Positions 32,408-39,898 of a stretch of 39,898 nucleotides of DNA are shown here, one piece after another. Under the pieces are notes generated by a model. The model had not been told where the DNA came from, did no database searches, and saw only the letters and a program-made list of their open reading frames with translations. Numbering within the stretch: position 1 is the stretch's first letter; every line of letters begins with the position of its first letter. The DNA lies in the NCBI GenBank assembly GCA_017615755.1, contig JAFZZM010000071.1:1-39898 (forward strand). Reading direction: 5' to 3'. Made by a program: the position numbers and the translations under genes. This stretch comes from Clostridiales bacterium (GTDB taxonomy: Bacteria > Bacillota > Clostridia > Saccharofermentanales > Saccharofermentanaceae).

Positions 32408-34518
32408 GAGGCGGAATAGAACTAGTGGCAGGCTGGACGATTCAATCAGCGAAATCATCGGGCTTTTGTTTCGGCGTGGAAAATGCCGTGAAGACAGCAT
32501 ACTCCATTCTGGAAGAAAACACAGATAAGAAGATATATATGTTAGGCGAGATCACTCACAACGAAAACGTCGTGGGTGATCTTTTGTCTAAAGGAATGCT
32601 TCTGGTCCATGAACCGGAAGAAGTGGACGAAGGGTGTATCGTCCTGATCCGTGCACATGGCGTAACGCCGAAAGTCAGGGAAGTGCTGGCATCGAAAAAT
32701 TGCAGGATAGTGGATTGCACATGTCCTTTTGTGAATAAGATCCATAAGATCGTAAGGAAGGCGGACGAGGAAGGACATCCTGTCTATATTACCGGAACGA
32801 AGGGTCATCCCGAGGTGGTGGGAATCTGCGGAGAGTGCGAAAAATCAGCGCGCGTGGTTTCTTCGTACGAAGAATGTACGATGCTTCCTGATATTGAAGA
32901 AGACTCGGTCTGGGTATCCCAAACCACATTTTCCAGTAAAGAATTCCAAAAAATTTGTGAATTCGTGCAGAAAAAAATTGCAAAAGAGCAAATATTTGGT
33001 ACAATATGTAGTACGACCGAAAATAGGCAGAGGGAAACTGCGGATTTGGCGGAATCTTCCGATGTTATGGTAGTCATAGGATCGAAGACAAGTTCGAATA
33101 CAATGAAGCTCTTTGACATATGCTCGGATCGTTGTGCGCTGACATATCTTGTCGGAACATCTGATGATGTAAGAAATCTTATTCCTATGTGGAGGGAAAA
33201 GGAGATCAAGCGGATCGGTGTGACAGCAGGAGCATCAACGCCTGTGAGTATTATCAGGGAGGTTATCCAAACCATGAGTGAGAACGGGGTAAACACGAAT
33301 CCAGAGTCGAATGACATTAATTTTGGCGATTACATTGAGAGCATTCCACAGCTCCGAAAGAACGCTACAGTGAAGGGAGTATTGACGTCCTATGATGGCG
33401 ATTTCGTATATGTAGATGTCCATGATAAGTCGGAAGGCAGGATTCCAAAAGACGAGTTCGAACCTGATTTTGACTTTGACGCAGCATGCAGTGCACACCA
33501 GGAAATCGAAGTATTTGTTCGCAGCATCCGTAATACGGACATGGGTAAAGAGATCGTTCTTTCCAAGTCCCACGTAGACTTCAGCAAGAATAAGGCTGAG
33601 ATCGAAGCTGCTTACGAGAATAAGACACCGGTTACAGTTAAGATCACCAACGTAGTTAAGGACGGCGTGATCGGTAACTACGGCGGAGTTGATATTTATA
33701 TCCACCGCACACAGTTGGAACTGAACACAGTTAATGATCTGGAATCTTATAAGGGCAAGTCCATCGAAGTATTGATCACACAGTTCGATGCTGAGAAGCG
33801 CCGCTTGAGAGTTTCCGGTTCCAGACGTACTCTTCTTAATAACGAGCGTAAGGCTAAGGCTGAAGAAGTATGGAATTCCATCGAAGAGGGCAAGGAATAT
33901 GACGGCGTAGTTAGAAGCCTCACAGATTTCGGTGCTTTCGTAGACATCGGCGGTGTGGATGGACTCATCCATGTATCCGAGCTTTCCTGGAACCGTATCC
34001 GTCATCCTTCGGAAGTTGTTTCCGTTGGTGATCCGGTACATGTATATGTTAAGGAATTTGATCCGGAGAAGAAGAGAATTTCTCTCGGTTACAAGAAGCC
34101 GGAAGATGATCCGTTCTACAACATTGAAGAGCGTATCCCGGTTGGTGCGATCGTTCGTGGTAAGGTTGTTCGTATGTTCCAGTTTGGTGCATTCGTTGAG
34201 CTCGAGCCGAATCTTGATGCACTGTGCCATGTTTCCCAGATCTCTGACGTTCGCCTGAATAAGCCTCAGGATGTTCTGAAAGAGGGCATGGAAGTTGAAG
34301 CTAAGGTTCTCGATGTTAACGCTGCATCCCGTCGTATCAGCATCTCCATCAAGGACGTAGCTCCGATCAATCCGGTAGCCGGTGAGGAAGCTGAAGAGGC
34401 TCCTGCTGCTGAGGCTGCTCCGGTTGAAGAAGCTGCTCCGGCAGTAGAAGAAGTTGCAGCTCCGGTTGAAGAGGCTGTAGAAGCTGTTGCTGAGGCTACA
34501 GAGAACGCTGCAGAGTAA
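32404..34518 (+). CDS. ispH: Fusion of IspH (HMBPP reductase) and ribosomal protein S1
   Basis: A 704-residue fusion. Residues 1-290 are IspH, the [4Fe-4S] enzyme that makes IPP and DMAPP in the MEP isoprenoid pathway. Its cluster cysteines are Cys22 (SGFCFGV), Cys107 (DCTCP) and Cys202 (TICSTTENRQ). Residues about 320-655 hold four S1 RNA-binding repeats (about 322-390, 407-472, 497-565 and 580-650). A tail (656-704) is rich in Ala and Glu. IspH-S1 fusions are known in Clostridia. The start is either GTG 32404 (overlapping cmk, GTGA) or GTG 32425, which begins IspH nearer its usual place. An ATG at 33274 with AGGGAGG 11 bases upstream could start free S1. Codon choice becomes more biased in the S1 half, fitting high expression. 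The terminator at 34544 ends the run. Confidence 0.94.
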   Translation: MRGGIELVAGWTIQSAKSSGFCFGVENAVKTAYSILEENTDKKIYMLGEITHNENVVGDLLSKGMLLVHEPEEVDEGCIVLIRAHGVTPKVREVLASKNCRIVDCTCPFVNKIHKIVRKADEEGHPVYITGTKGHPEVVGICGECEKSARVVSSYEECTMLPDIEEDSVWVSQTTFSSKEFQKICEFVQKKIAKEQIFGTICSTTENRQRETADLAESSDVMVVIGSKTSSNTMKLFDICSDRCALTYLVGTSDDVRNLIPMWREKEIKRIGVTAGASTPVSIIREVIQTMSENGVNTNPESNDINFGDYIESIPQLRKNATVKGVLTSYDGDFVYVDVHDKSEGRIPKDEFEPDFDFDAACSAHQEIEVFVRSIRNTDMGKEIVLSKSHVDFSKNKAEIEAAYENKTPVTVKITNVVKDGVIGNYGGVDIYIHRTQLELNTVNDLESYKGKSIEVLITQFDAEKRRLRVSGSRRTLLNNERKAKAEEVWNSIEEGKEYDGVVRSLTDFGAFVDIGGVDGLIHVSELSWNRIRHPSEVVSVGDPVHVYVKEFDPEKKRISLGYKKPEDDPFYNIEERIPVGAIVRGKVVRMFQFGAFVELEPNLDALCHVSQISDVRLNKPQDVLKEGMEVEAKVLDVNAASRRISISIKDVAPINPVAGEEAEEAPAAEAAPVEEAAPAVEEVAAPVEEAVEAVAEATENAAE

Positions 34519-34543
34519 TTCCGATCAGTAAAAAAGTGTATCG

Positions 34544-34576
34544 AAAGAGGTTGTCGTTTCGACAACCTCTTTTTTG
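34544..34576 (+). terminator. Intrinsic terminator of the ileS-rpsA run
   Basis: AAAGAGGTTGTCG and CGACAACCTCTTT form a perfect stem around a tiny loop, followed by six T. Confidence 0.95.
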
Positions 34577-34654
34577 TATTTGTGTTACTCGATATCCGGT
34601 TTTATACCTCCTGAAATGTGTGCAATTTGTGAACTTACACCTCCAATATTACAG

Positions 34655-34665
34655 TTGTGTCACAA
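34655..34665 (+). repeat. Palindrome TTGTGTCACAA upstream of the NlpC/P60 gene
   Basis: TTGTG and CACAA are perfect inverted halves around one T, about 27 bases upstream of the -10 box. It resembles a compact operator. A link to the Crp/Fnr-type regulator at 2297 is speculation. Confidence 0.3.
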
Positions 34666-34691
34666 AAGCCCCGAATTTTCTGATAATGGGT

Positions 34692-34697
34692 TATACT
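34692..34697 (+). promoter_or_regulatory. Candidate -10 box of the NlpC/P60 gene
   Basis: TATACT about 48 bases upstream of the TTG start. No convincing -35 at 16-18 bases, so it may need an activator or another sigma factor. Confidence 0.35.
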
Positions 34698-34745
34698 TAA
34701 AATGAAATAAGTTTGGGATTGATTTGAAACAATCGGAGGTTCTTT

Positions 34746-36488
34746 TTGAAGAAACATAGCATTGACGAAAATCTGGAAAATGCAAGAAAACGTCGTTCGG
34801 CTCCTCGTAATGTAAAGAGAACCGTAAAGATGCTGTCTTGGTTTTTGGTGTCTTCTTTGATCGCAGTTTCAAGCCCTGTGCTTTCTATCGGTCATGCATC
34901 GGACATTTGCCTTCAGGTCCCGGTTGAGGCGACACTTCCTGAGTCGTCCGGAAGCGGGGACGGGTCTAACGTTCGCTTTATTGAACTGAAACCAGAGGAT
35001 GAGGATGCAACAAACGATATCGTAAAAGAAAATACATTTATGATCATCCAGCAGACAGACCGCGACGGAATGCTTCTGGAGATGCTCGATGAGAGTGCTT
35101 TTACAGCTACATCCGATGATATGTATGTTGCTACTGATACCACGTCTTTGCATGTTAAGGCGGATAATAACAGCCAGGTCATCCTGTCGCTGGATAAGGA
35201 TCAGGCCGTACATCGTCTGAGCATGGGAACTGTATGGTCCTATGTGCAGTATGAGGTTCCGGAAACTGATGAATCGATCCGTGGATATGTTGTTACGATG
35301 GATCTTTCTGATGATGCTCCTGCCGTTGACCTTCTGACGCCTACTCCGGGCTCAAAGGAGAGTGCGGAAGAGACACCTACACCGACGCCGTCTCCGACAC
35401 CTACCGTTACGCCTGCTCCGGCAGAAGAATACCCGTTCACGGGAACGTTCTATTCGGTCGGTGAGGTGAATGTAAGAAGTGGTCCGGGTACGAGTTTTGA
35501 TGTGATCGGTCGTCTGACTGAGAATGAGAGTGTCAACGTTGTTGCGAAGACCGAAAACGGTTGGTACAAACTTGAAAATGGCGGATACGTAAGTGGAAGC
35601 ATGCTTACGGATGAACCTGTGCAGCCGCCGGTAACAGCTACGCCAACACCTTCTCCGACGCCGGTCCCGGAAGAACCTACAGCTACACCTACACCTGTTC
35701 CGGAAGATCCGACTCCGACACCTGCTCCGTCACGGCCGGGTGAAGAAGAGTACAATGGAACCTTCTATTCCATCGGTGATGTAAATGTCAGAAGCGGTCC
35801 GGGTACGGATTATGATGTTGTTAGAAAACTCGTTGAGAACGAGAAGATCTATGTAGTAGCCAAGACAGATAACGGATGGTTTAAGTTAGATGGTGGCGGA
35901 TATGTCAGTGCTGAGCTTGTCTCACCTGATCCGATCTATCAGCCGTCTCCTACGCCGACACCTGTTCAGGAAAAGAAGGATCCGGATCCATCACCGACAC
36001 CAGAACCGGAGCATAAAGATCCGACACCTGTTCCGGAAGACCCGGGTGAACCTGAAGCTACGCCGACACCTAAGCCTGAGCCGACGCCGAGACCGACCCC
36101 GAAGCCGATTCAGCTTCCGGATCCGTCTACATGCAGTCTTGTAGAATATGCAAGAGCCTTCATCGGAATTCCATATCACTACACCGGATCATCTCCGGAA
36201 GAAGGTCTGGACTGTTCAGGATTCGTAATGTATGTATATGCACATTACTATGGAATCGGACTCCCGCACCAGTCTGCGTCAATGGCAGAACTGGGTACGG
36301 ATGTTTCCGGACAGAACCTGAAAGCAGGAGATGTCCTCTGCCACGACTATAACAGTGATGGTACGGTCGATCACGTAAGCCTTTACTGCGGCGGAGGTGT
36401 TGTCGTACATGCATCATCGGCCAATGGATGTATCGTAGAAGATTGCCTCCCGATGGGCTATGTGGTAACAGTAAGAAGATTCATTTAA
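34746..36488 (+). CDS. Secreted SH3-domain NlpC/P60 peptidoglycan endopeptidase
   Basis: A 580-residue protein starting at TTG 34746, chosen because GGAGG (34735-34739) lies 6 bases upstream. A basic N-terminus and hydrophobic segment (about 30-48) form a signal peptide. Three SH3-type repeats follow: a divergent one (about 126-187) and two close copies (about 232-288 and 337-393) with NVRSGPGT and NGWYKL/NGWFKL. They are separated by Pro/Thr-rich linkers (about 195-228, 290-335 and 396-462). The C-terminal NlpC/P60 domain (about 463-580) has the catalytic LDCSGF (Cys490), DHVSLY (His543) and VVHAS (His555 region). It should cut gamma-D-Glu-diamino acid bonds in wall peptides. It converges on pepV with a 4-base stop overlap. 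Confidence 0.92.
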   Translation: MKKHSIDENLENARKRRSAPRNVKRTVKMLSWFLVSSLIAVSSPVLSIGHASDICLQVPVEATLPESSGSGDGSNVRFIELKPEDEDATNDIVKENTFMIIQQTDRDGMLLEMLDESAFTATSDDMYVATDTTSLHVKADNNSQVILSLDKDQAVHRLSMGTVWSYVQYEVPETDESIRGYVVTMDLSDDAPAVDLLTPTPGSKESAEETPTPTPSPTPTVTPAPAEEYPFTGTFYSVGEVNVRSGPGTSFDVIGRLTENESVNVVAKTENGWYKLENGGYVSGSMLTDEPVQPPVTATPTPSPTPVPEEPTATPTPVPEDPTPTPAPSRPGEEEYNGTFYSIGDVNVRSGPGTDYDVVRKLVENEKIYVVAKTDNGWFKLDGGGYVSAELVSPDPIYQPSPTPTPVQEKKDPDPSPTPEPEHKDPTPVPEDPGEPEATPTPKPEPTPRPTPKPIQLPDPSTCSLVEYARAFIGIPYHYTGSSPEEGLDCSGFVMYVYAHYYGIGLPHQSASMAELGTDVSGQNLKAGDVLCHDYNSDGTVDHVSLYCGGGVVVHASSANGCIVEDCLPMGYVVTVRRFI

Positions 36489-37822
36489 TCTTTCGATACA
36501 ACTGAAGCAAGCTTTTCCAGTGCCTCTTCGTACATCGCTACGAGGAGGTACAAGTTTTCTTTCAGGATCTTTTCGTTTGCCTGATGGCACTGATCTTTGT
36601 TCCAGGGAAGCTGTGGACCAAAGGCAACGATGTTCGGCATGGTGCGTGCATATGTGCCGCCACCGATGGCAATGGCTTCTGAAGACTCTTTGAGAGCCTG
36701 TTCACGGTCCTGCTTTTCATCTTCGGTATAAGCGAATTCTTCGCGATAAGCACTGTAGATCTCTGTTAACGCCCGGATCTGTTCGGAGTTCTTATCTTTA
36801 AAGAGCGGGGGCAGTACGGAATCATCAACGACTTTGCAGCCGAATTCACCTGCGATCTCCTGAAGTTTGCCCGTTACTTCCTCGGTCTTGACCGTAACAG
36901 GGAAGCGGATGTCCACATGCAGTCTGGATTCTTCCTTGTTCATGGACACGATACCGACGTTGGTCGTCATTTTTCCGGACTCGTCTTCCGGGAAGAATTC
37001 TTTGAAAGGCATTTTGGCGTCTGAACTGAAGTACTTCTTCATGAGAGAAAGAACATCCGTAGAGGTTACATATTCCTGCGGCATTTTGGAAAGCATCAGG
37101 TCGATCGCATTTACACCCATATCCGGGTGGGAAGCATGGGCTTGCAGACCATTTGCAGAGATACCTTTATCCGCGATCAGATCGATACATTCGCAATACG
37201 GTGGCACCATGTTTGCGGCATTTCCGCCATGCAGCGTGAACTTGTCCTGCGGCTTACCCTCAAAATGCATCTGATAGATACCTTTTTCCGCATAGATACA
37301 AGGGAATTCTGCATCCGGGGTAAAGCCGATATCCGGCAGTTCCTCGGTTTCACAGTATCTCGCCATACAGGATGAACCGTTTTCTTCGTCCGTACCGACG
37401 ATCAGGCGCAGACGAAAGTCCGGATCCGGGAATTTCTCCTTGAGGCGGCACAAAGCCATGTATGTACTGATGACCGGGCCTTTATCGTCCACAACGCCAC
37501 GACCGGTGAAATAATCGCCTTCCATGTCCAGTTCAAAAGGAGAAGTGACCCAGCCCGATCCTTCCGGAACAACGTCAAGATGTCCGAGAGCCGCGACAAG
37601 AGGTCCTCTTGAGCCCCACTGGATGTATCCGGCCTTGTTGCCGATGTTTTCGGAAATAAAACCGTCCTCCCGGGCCAGGGAGAGAAGATAGTCCAAAGCC
37701 TTCTTCGGAGCCTCGCCATATGGAGCGCCCTCCTGCGGAATGCCTTTCTGGCTCTGAATCGAGACCAGGTCGGAAAGGATCTTGTTATAACGCGTTTTCT
37801 CGCTATCGGTCATTCTGTTCAT
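36485..37822 (-). CDS. pepV: PepV/Sapep-type M20 dipeptidase
   Basis: A 445-residue metallopeptidase. Zinc and catalytic motifs in order: GHLDVVPEG (His81, Asp83), GRGVVDDKGP (Asp112), VGTDEENGSSC (Glu146 and Glu147), FTPDAEFP (Asp170), and a C-terminal GGGTYAR and CHQANE (final His ligand). The layout and length match PepV of lactic acid bacteria, an intracellular dipeptidase. AGGAGG precedes the ATG on the minus strand. It overlaps the 3' end of the NlpC/P60 gene by four bases (36485-36488), so no terminator separates them. A perfect palindrome lies 22 bases upstream of the ATG. It might process peptides released by the wall hydrolase, but that is inference. Confidence 0.9.
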   Translation of the reverse strand: MNRMTDSEKTRYNKILSDLVSIQSQKGIPQEGAPYGEAPKKALDYLLSLAREDGFISENIGNKAGYIQWGSRGPLVAALGHLDVVPEGSGWVTSPFELDMEGDYFTGRGVVDDKGPVISTYMALCRLKEKFPDPDFRLRLIVGTDEENGSSCMARYCETEELPDIGFTPDAEFPCIYAEKGIYQMHFEGKPQDKFTLHGGNAANMVPPYCECIDLIADKGISANGLQAHASHPDMGVNAIDLMLSKMPQEYVTSTDVLSLMKKYFSSDAKMPFKEFFPEDESGKMTTNVGIVSMNKEESRLHVDIRFPVTVKTEEVTGKLQEIAGEFGCKVVDDSVLPPLFKDKNSEQIRALTEIYSAYREEFAYTEDEKQDREQALKESSEAIAIGGGTYARTMPNIVAFGPQLPWNKDQCHQANEKILKENLYLLVAMYEEALEKLASVVSKD

Positions 37823-37843
37823 GGAAATTCCTCCTAAAACATG

Positions 37844-37860
37844 AAAAATACAGTATTTTT
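37844..37860 (-). repeat. 17-base palindrome upstream of pepV
   Basis: AAAAATAC and GTATTTTT are perfect inverted halves around one A. It lies between pepV and the rpsB promoter, about 22 bases from the pepV start, where a repressor could block pepV. It is too tight to fold as a hairpin. Confidence 0.5.
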
Positions 37861-37883
37861 AGCAAATTCTTCGCGAAAAGCAC

Positions 37884-37912
37884 TTGCCAATGCAGCTTCT
37901 TTATTGTAACAT
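37884..37912 (+). promoter_or_regulatory. Promoter of rpsB-tsf
   Basis: TTGCCA (37884-37889), 17 bases and TAACAT (37907-37912). The predicted start near 37919 gives a leader of about 85 bases. Confidence 0.6.
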
Positions 37913-37918
37913 TATGAG

Positions 37919-38002
37919 GCTAAAAAACACACAGGCGTTTCTTTTGTTCTCCGGATAAAGGAGTCGGACCTGTGGAAGTGACAAAACAGGAGGTATTTTT
38001 TT
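37919..38002 (+). promoter_or_regulatory. Structured rpsB leader, possible S2-binding site
   Basis: CACAGG (37930-37935) can pair with CCTGTG (37969-37974), enclosing a second hairpin CTCC (37949-37952) with GGAG (37960-37963). Ribosomal protein S2 represses its own rpsB-tsf message through a leader in several bacteria. This two-stem layout suggests the same, but I cannot match it to a specific family model. The AGGAGG ribosome site is at 37988-37993. Confidence 0.4.
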
Positions 38003-38776
38003 ATGTCTATTTCTATGAAACAGCTTCTTGAAGCAGGTGTACATTTTGGTCACCAGACCCGTCGTTGGAACCCGAAGATGGCAGAGTACATCTTCACAGA
38101 GCGTAACAACATCCACATCATCGACCTGCAGAAGACAGTAAAGAAGATCGAGGAAGCATACGATTTCGTACGTTCCATCGCTGCTGATGGCGGTAACATT
38201 CTTTTCGTCGGTACAAAGAAGCAGGCTCAGGATTCTATCTCTGAGGAAGCAGTTCGCTGCAACATGTATTTCATCAACAACCGTTGGCTCGGTGGTACAC
38301 TCACAAACTTCAAGACAATCGAAAAGCGTCTTGCTCGTCTTGCTGAGCTCAAGATCATGAGCGAGGACGGTTCTTTCGAACTTCGCACAAAGAAGGAAGT
38401 TGCTAAGCTTAAGCTCGAGATGGAAAAGCTCGAGAAGAACCTCGGTGGTATCCAGGGCATGAAGAATCTGCCGGCTTGCCTGTTCGTTGTTGATACAAAG
38501 AAGGAGCACCTGGCTGTTGCTGAGGCTAAGCGCCTTGGTATCCCGGTAGTTGCTATCGTTGATACAAACTGCGATCCGGAAGAAGTTGACTACGTAATCC
38601 CGGGTAACGATGATGCTATCCGTGCGGTTAAGCTTATCGCAGGCCACATTGCTGATGCTGTTCTCGAAGGCCGTCAGGGCGAGCAGCTGGAAGTTCCGGC
38701 TTCCGCTGACGAAGAGGCTGCTGAGGAAGTAGCTGAGGAAGCAGCTGAGGCTGTAGAAGCTCCGGCTGAGGCTTAA
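38003..38776 (+). CDS. rpsB: 30S ribosomal protein S2
   Basis: A 257-residue protein of the small subunit, needed for binding S1. The start [20 protein letters not shown], then [25 protein letters not shown] and [21 protein letters not shown] are classical S2. A C-terminal tail (about 230-257) is almost entirely Ala, Glu and Val, beyond the conserved core. Codon use is strongly biased (GCT, GTT, ACA, CGT), as expected for high expression. AGGAGG lies 9 bases before the ATG. tsf follows after 66 bases without a terminator. Confidence 0.98.
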   Translation: MSISMKQLLEAGVHFGHQTRRWNPKMAEYIFTERNNIHIIDLQKTVKKIEEAYDFVRSIAADGGNILFVGTKKQAQDSISEEAVRCNMYFINNRWLGGTLTNFKTIEKRLARLAELKIMSEDGSFELRTKKEVAKLKLEMEKLEKNLGGIQGMKNLPACLFVVDTKKEHLAVAEAKRLGIPVVAIVDTNCDPEEVDYVIPGNDDAIRAVKLIAGHIADAVLEGRQGEQLEVPASADEEAAEEVAEEAAEAVEAPAEA

Positions 38777-38842
38777 TCTCTCCGGTTCTTTTCACAAGGA
38801 TCAATAAAACTATTAATCAATAATTTAATGGAGGATATAACT

Positions 38843-39784
38843 ATGGCTGACATTAGTGCTGCACAGGTCAAGGAACTTCGTGATATGACTGGTTCCGGTA
38901 TTATGGATTGTAAAAGAGCTCTTCAGGAGTCTGATGGAGATATTGAGAAGGCAGTTGCATGGCTTCGTGAAAAGGGTATCGCTAAGGCTGAGAAGAAGTC
39001 CACTAGAGTCGCTGCAGAGGGCGCAGTAATCGCTAAGATCTCTGACGACAAGAAGTCCGGTGTTCTCGTTGAGATCAACATCGAGACAGACTTTGCTGCT
39101 AACACAGATAAGTTTAAGGCTTTTACAGATGCAGTTGCTACACACATCCTTATAAAGAAGCCTGCTAATATTGAAGAACTTATGGCTCAGCCTCTTTATA
39201 ATGATGAGTCCAAGACAGTTGAGGTTTTCCAGAAGGAAGCTATTGCTGATATCGGTGAGAACACATCGATCAGAAGATTCGTTATCTATGAGGTAGAGGG
39301 TAACGGCGCAGTTGCAGCTTACATCCACATGGGTGGTAAGGTAGGCGTTTTCGTTGAGGTTACAACAGATGATGATTCTGTTATCACAAAGCCTGAGTTC
39401 GCTGATTTTGCAAAGAACATCGGCATGCAGGTTGCTTCAATGAGACCTAACTGGGTTTCTGAGGATGAAGTGCCTCAGGCAGAACTCGACAAGGAAGTTG
39501 AGATCATCAAGAATAAGGCTCTCGAAGAGGGTAAGCCGGAGAAGATCGTTATGGAGAGAATCGTTCCCGGACAGATCAAGAACTTCTACAAGCTCAACTG
39601 CCTTGTTGACCAGGAGTTCTTCAGAGATGACGATCTCACAATTTCTCAGTACATTGACCAGTCAATCAAGGCTATCGGCGCAAACGTTTCTGTAGTTCGT
39701 TTCACACGTTACGGTCTTGGTGAAGGTATCGAGAAGAAGGTTGACGATTTCGCTGAGGAAGTAAGAAAGCAGGCTGGTCTCTAA
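38843..39784 (+). CDS. tsf: Elongation factor Ts
   Basis: A 313-residue guanine nucleotide exchange factor for EF-Tu. TGSGIMDCKRALQESDGD (the EF-Tu-contacting TDxGMM-type N-terminal motif), AVAWLREKGIAKAEKK and LVEINIETDFAAN are family signatures. It has two dimerisation subdomains; the later MRPNWVSEDEVP and NFYKLNCLVDQEF fit EF-Ts. ATG 38843 is preferred over the in-frame ATG at 38828 because GGAGG (38830-38834) precedes it by 8 bases. Co-transcribed with rpsB and ended by the hairpin at 39827. In most relatives pyrH and frr follow, outside this window. Confidence 0.97.
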   Translation: MADISAAQVKELRDMTGSGIMDCKRALQESDGDIEKAVAWLREKGIAKAEKKSTRVAAEGAVIAKISDDKKSGVLVEINIETDFAANTDKFKAFTDAVATHILIKKPANIEELMAQPLYNDESKTVEVFQKEAIADIGENTSIRRFVIYEVEGNGAVAAYIHMGGKVGVFVEVTTDDDSVITKPEFADFAKNIGMQVASMRPNWVSEDEVPQAELDKEVEIIKNKALEEGKPEKIVMERIVPGQIKNFYKLNCLVDQEFFRDDDLTISQYIDQSIKAIGANVSVVRFTRYGLGEGIEKKVDDFAEEVRKQAGL

Positions 39785-39805
39785 TAGACTGTCAGCTTAA
39801 TTACC

Positions 39806-39823
39806 GAATTAACTGAATTAACT
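39806..39823 (+). repeat. Tandem 9-base direct repeat after tsf
   Basis: GAATTAACT occurs twice head to tail (39806-39814 and 39815-39823) immediately before the terminator hairpin. It is probably a minor local duplication. Confidence 0.6.
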
Positions 39824-39826
39824 TTT

Positions 39827-39861
39827 AGGGTTGTCTCAATTGAGGCAACCCTATTTAATTT
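39827..39861 (+). terminator. Intrinsic terminator of rpsB-tsf
   Basis: AGGGTTGTCTC and GAGGCAACCCT form an 11-pair stem with one G-U, followed by an A/T-rich run with several T. The remaining bases 39862-39898 show nothing recognisable. Confidence 0.8.
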
Positions 39862-39898
39862 CATTTTATTCTTTTAATAAGGACGCATTATTGATAAA

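Noticed and set aside
35340..36110. Repetitive ACACCTACACC-like DNA in the NlpC/P60 gene as a possible repeat array
   Set aside because: It is explained as coding for Pro/Thr-rich linkers between SH3 repeats. Units are irregular and there are no spacers as in CRISPR.

Overview
The window looks like chromosomal DNA of an anaerobic, low-to-medium GC Firmicute of the class Clostridia. Supporting signs are strong AGGAGG-type ribosome binding sites, an IspH-ribosomal protein S1 fusion, a HutP-like protein without a hut operon, a type-2 isoleucyl-tRNA synthetase, a tryptophanyl-tRNA synthetase with a Cys cluster, and secreted proteins with Pro/Thr-rich linkers. A Saccharofermentans/Oscillospirales-like fibre-degrading gut or rumen organism is plausible, but that is inference. 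I see no insertion sequence, prophage, CRISPR array or tRNA gene.

Layout. 1-124: 5' end of ilvE, minus strand. 286-4494: PHP-domain hydrolase, nagA and a Crp/Fnr-type regulator as one run, then a separately promoted diadenylate cyclase fused to a YbbR domain. 4534-5676: UDP-galactopyranose mutase, minus strand. 5850-9712: a membrane-anchored amidase-like protein lacking two active-site residues, a candidate small RNA, a lipoprotein, and an EF-Tu-domain-II/SseB protein. 9722-10100: tmRNA on the minus strand with its own promoter. 10199-16074: a GH3 beta-glycosidase and a LacZ-like GH2 protein with a degenerate active site. 16077-19405 (minus): OmpR-type response regulator, histidine kinase and rluF. 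19527-23838: rRNA methyltransferase-like protein, RluA-type pseudouridine synthase, HD-domain protein and a large beta-helix protein, nearly all touching or overlapping. 23869-34576: a tight housekeeping run ileS, site-2 protease, trpS, scpA, scpB, MurR/RpiR regulator, hutP-like gene, cmk and ispH-rpsA, ended by a strong terminator. 34692-37822: a secreted SH3/NlpC-P60 cell-wall hydrolase converging on a PepV-type dipeptidase. 37884-39861: rpsB-tsf with a structured leader and a terminator.

How the genes fit together. Cell envelope work recurs: nagA recycles amino sugars, the cyclase makes c-di-AMP (linked to wall and osmotic homeostasis), Glf makes UDP-galactofuranose, and an amidase-like protein, an NlpC/P60 enzyme and a two-component sensor act at the surface. 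The second theme is translation: two aminoacyl-tRNA synthetases, S1, S2, EF-Ts, tmRNA and three rRNA-modification enzymes.

The items most worth a second look are the CdaA-YbbR fusion, the two apparent pseudoenzymes (amidase and LacZ-like), the EF-Tu-II/SseB fusion beside tmRNA, the HutP-like protein without its metal-binding histidines, the matching acidic Ala/Glu tails of S1 and S2, and the candidate small RNA near 7184-7270.
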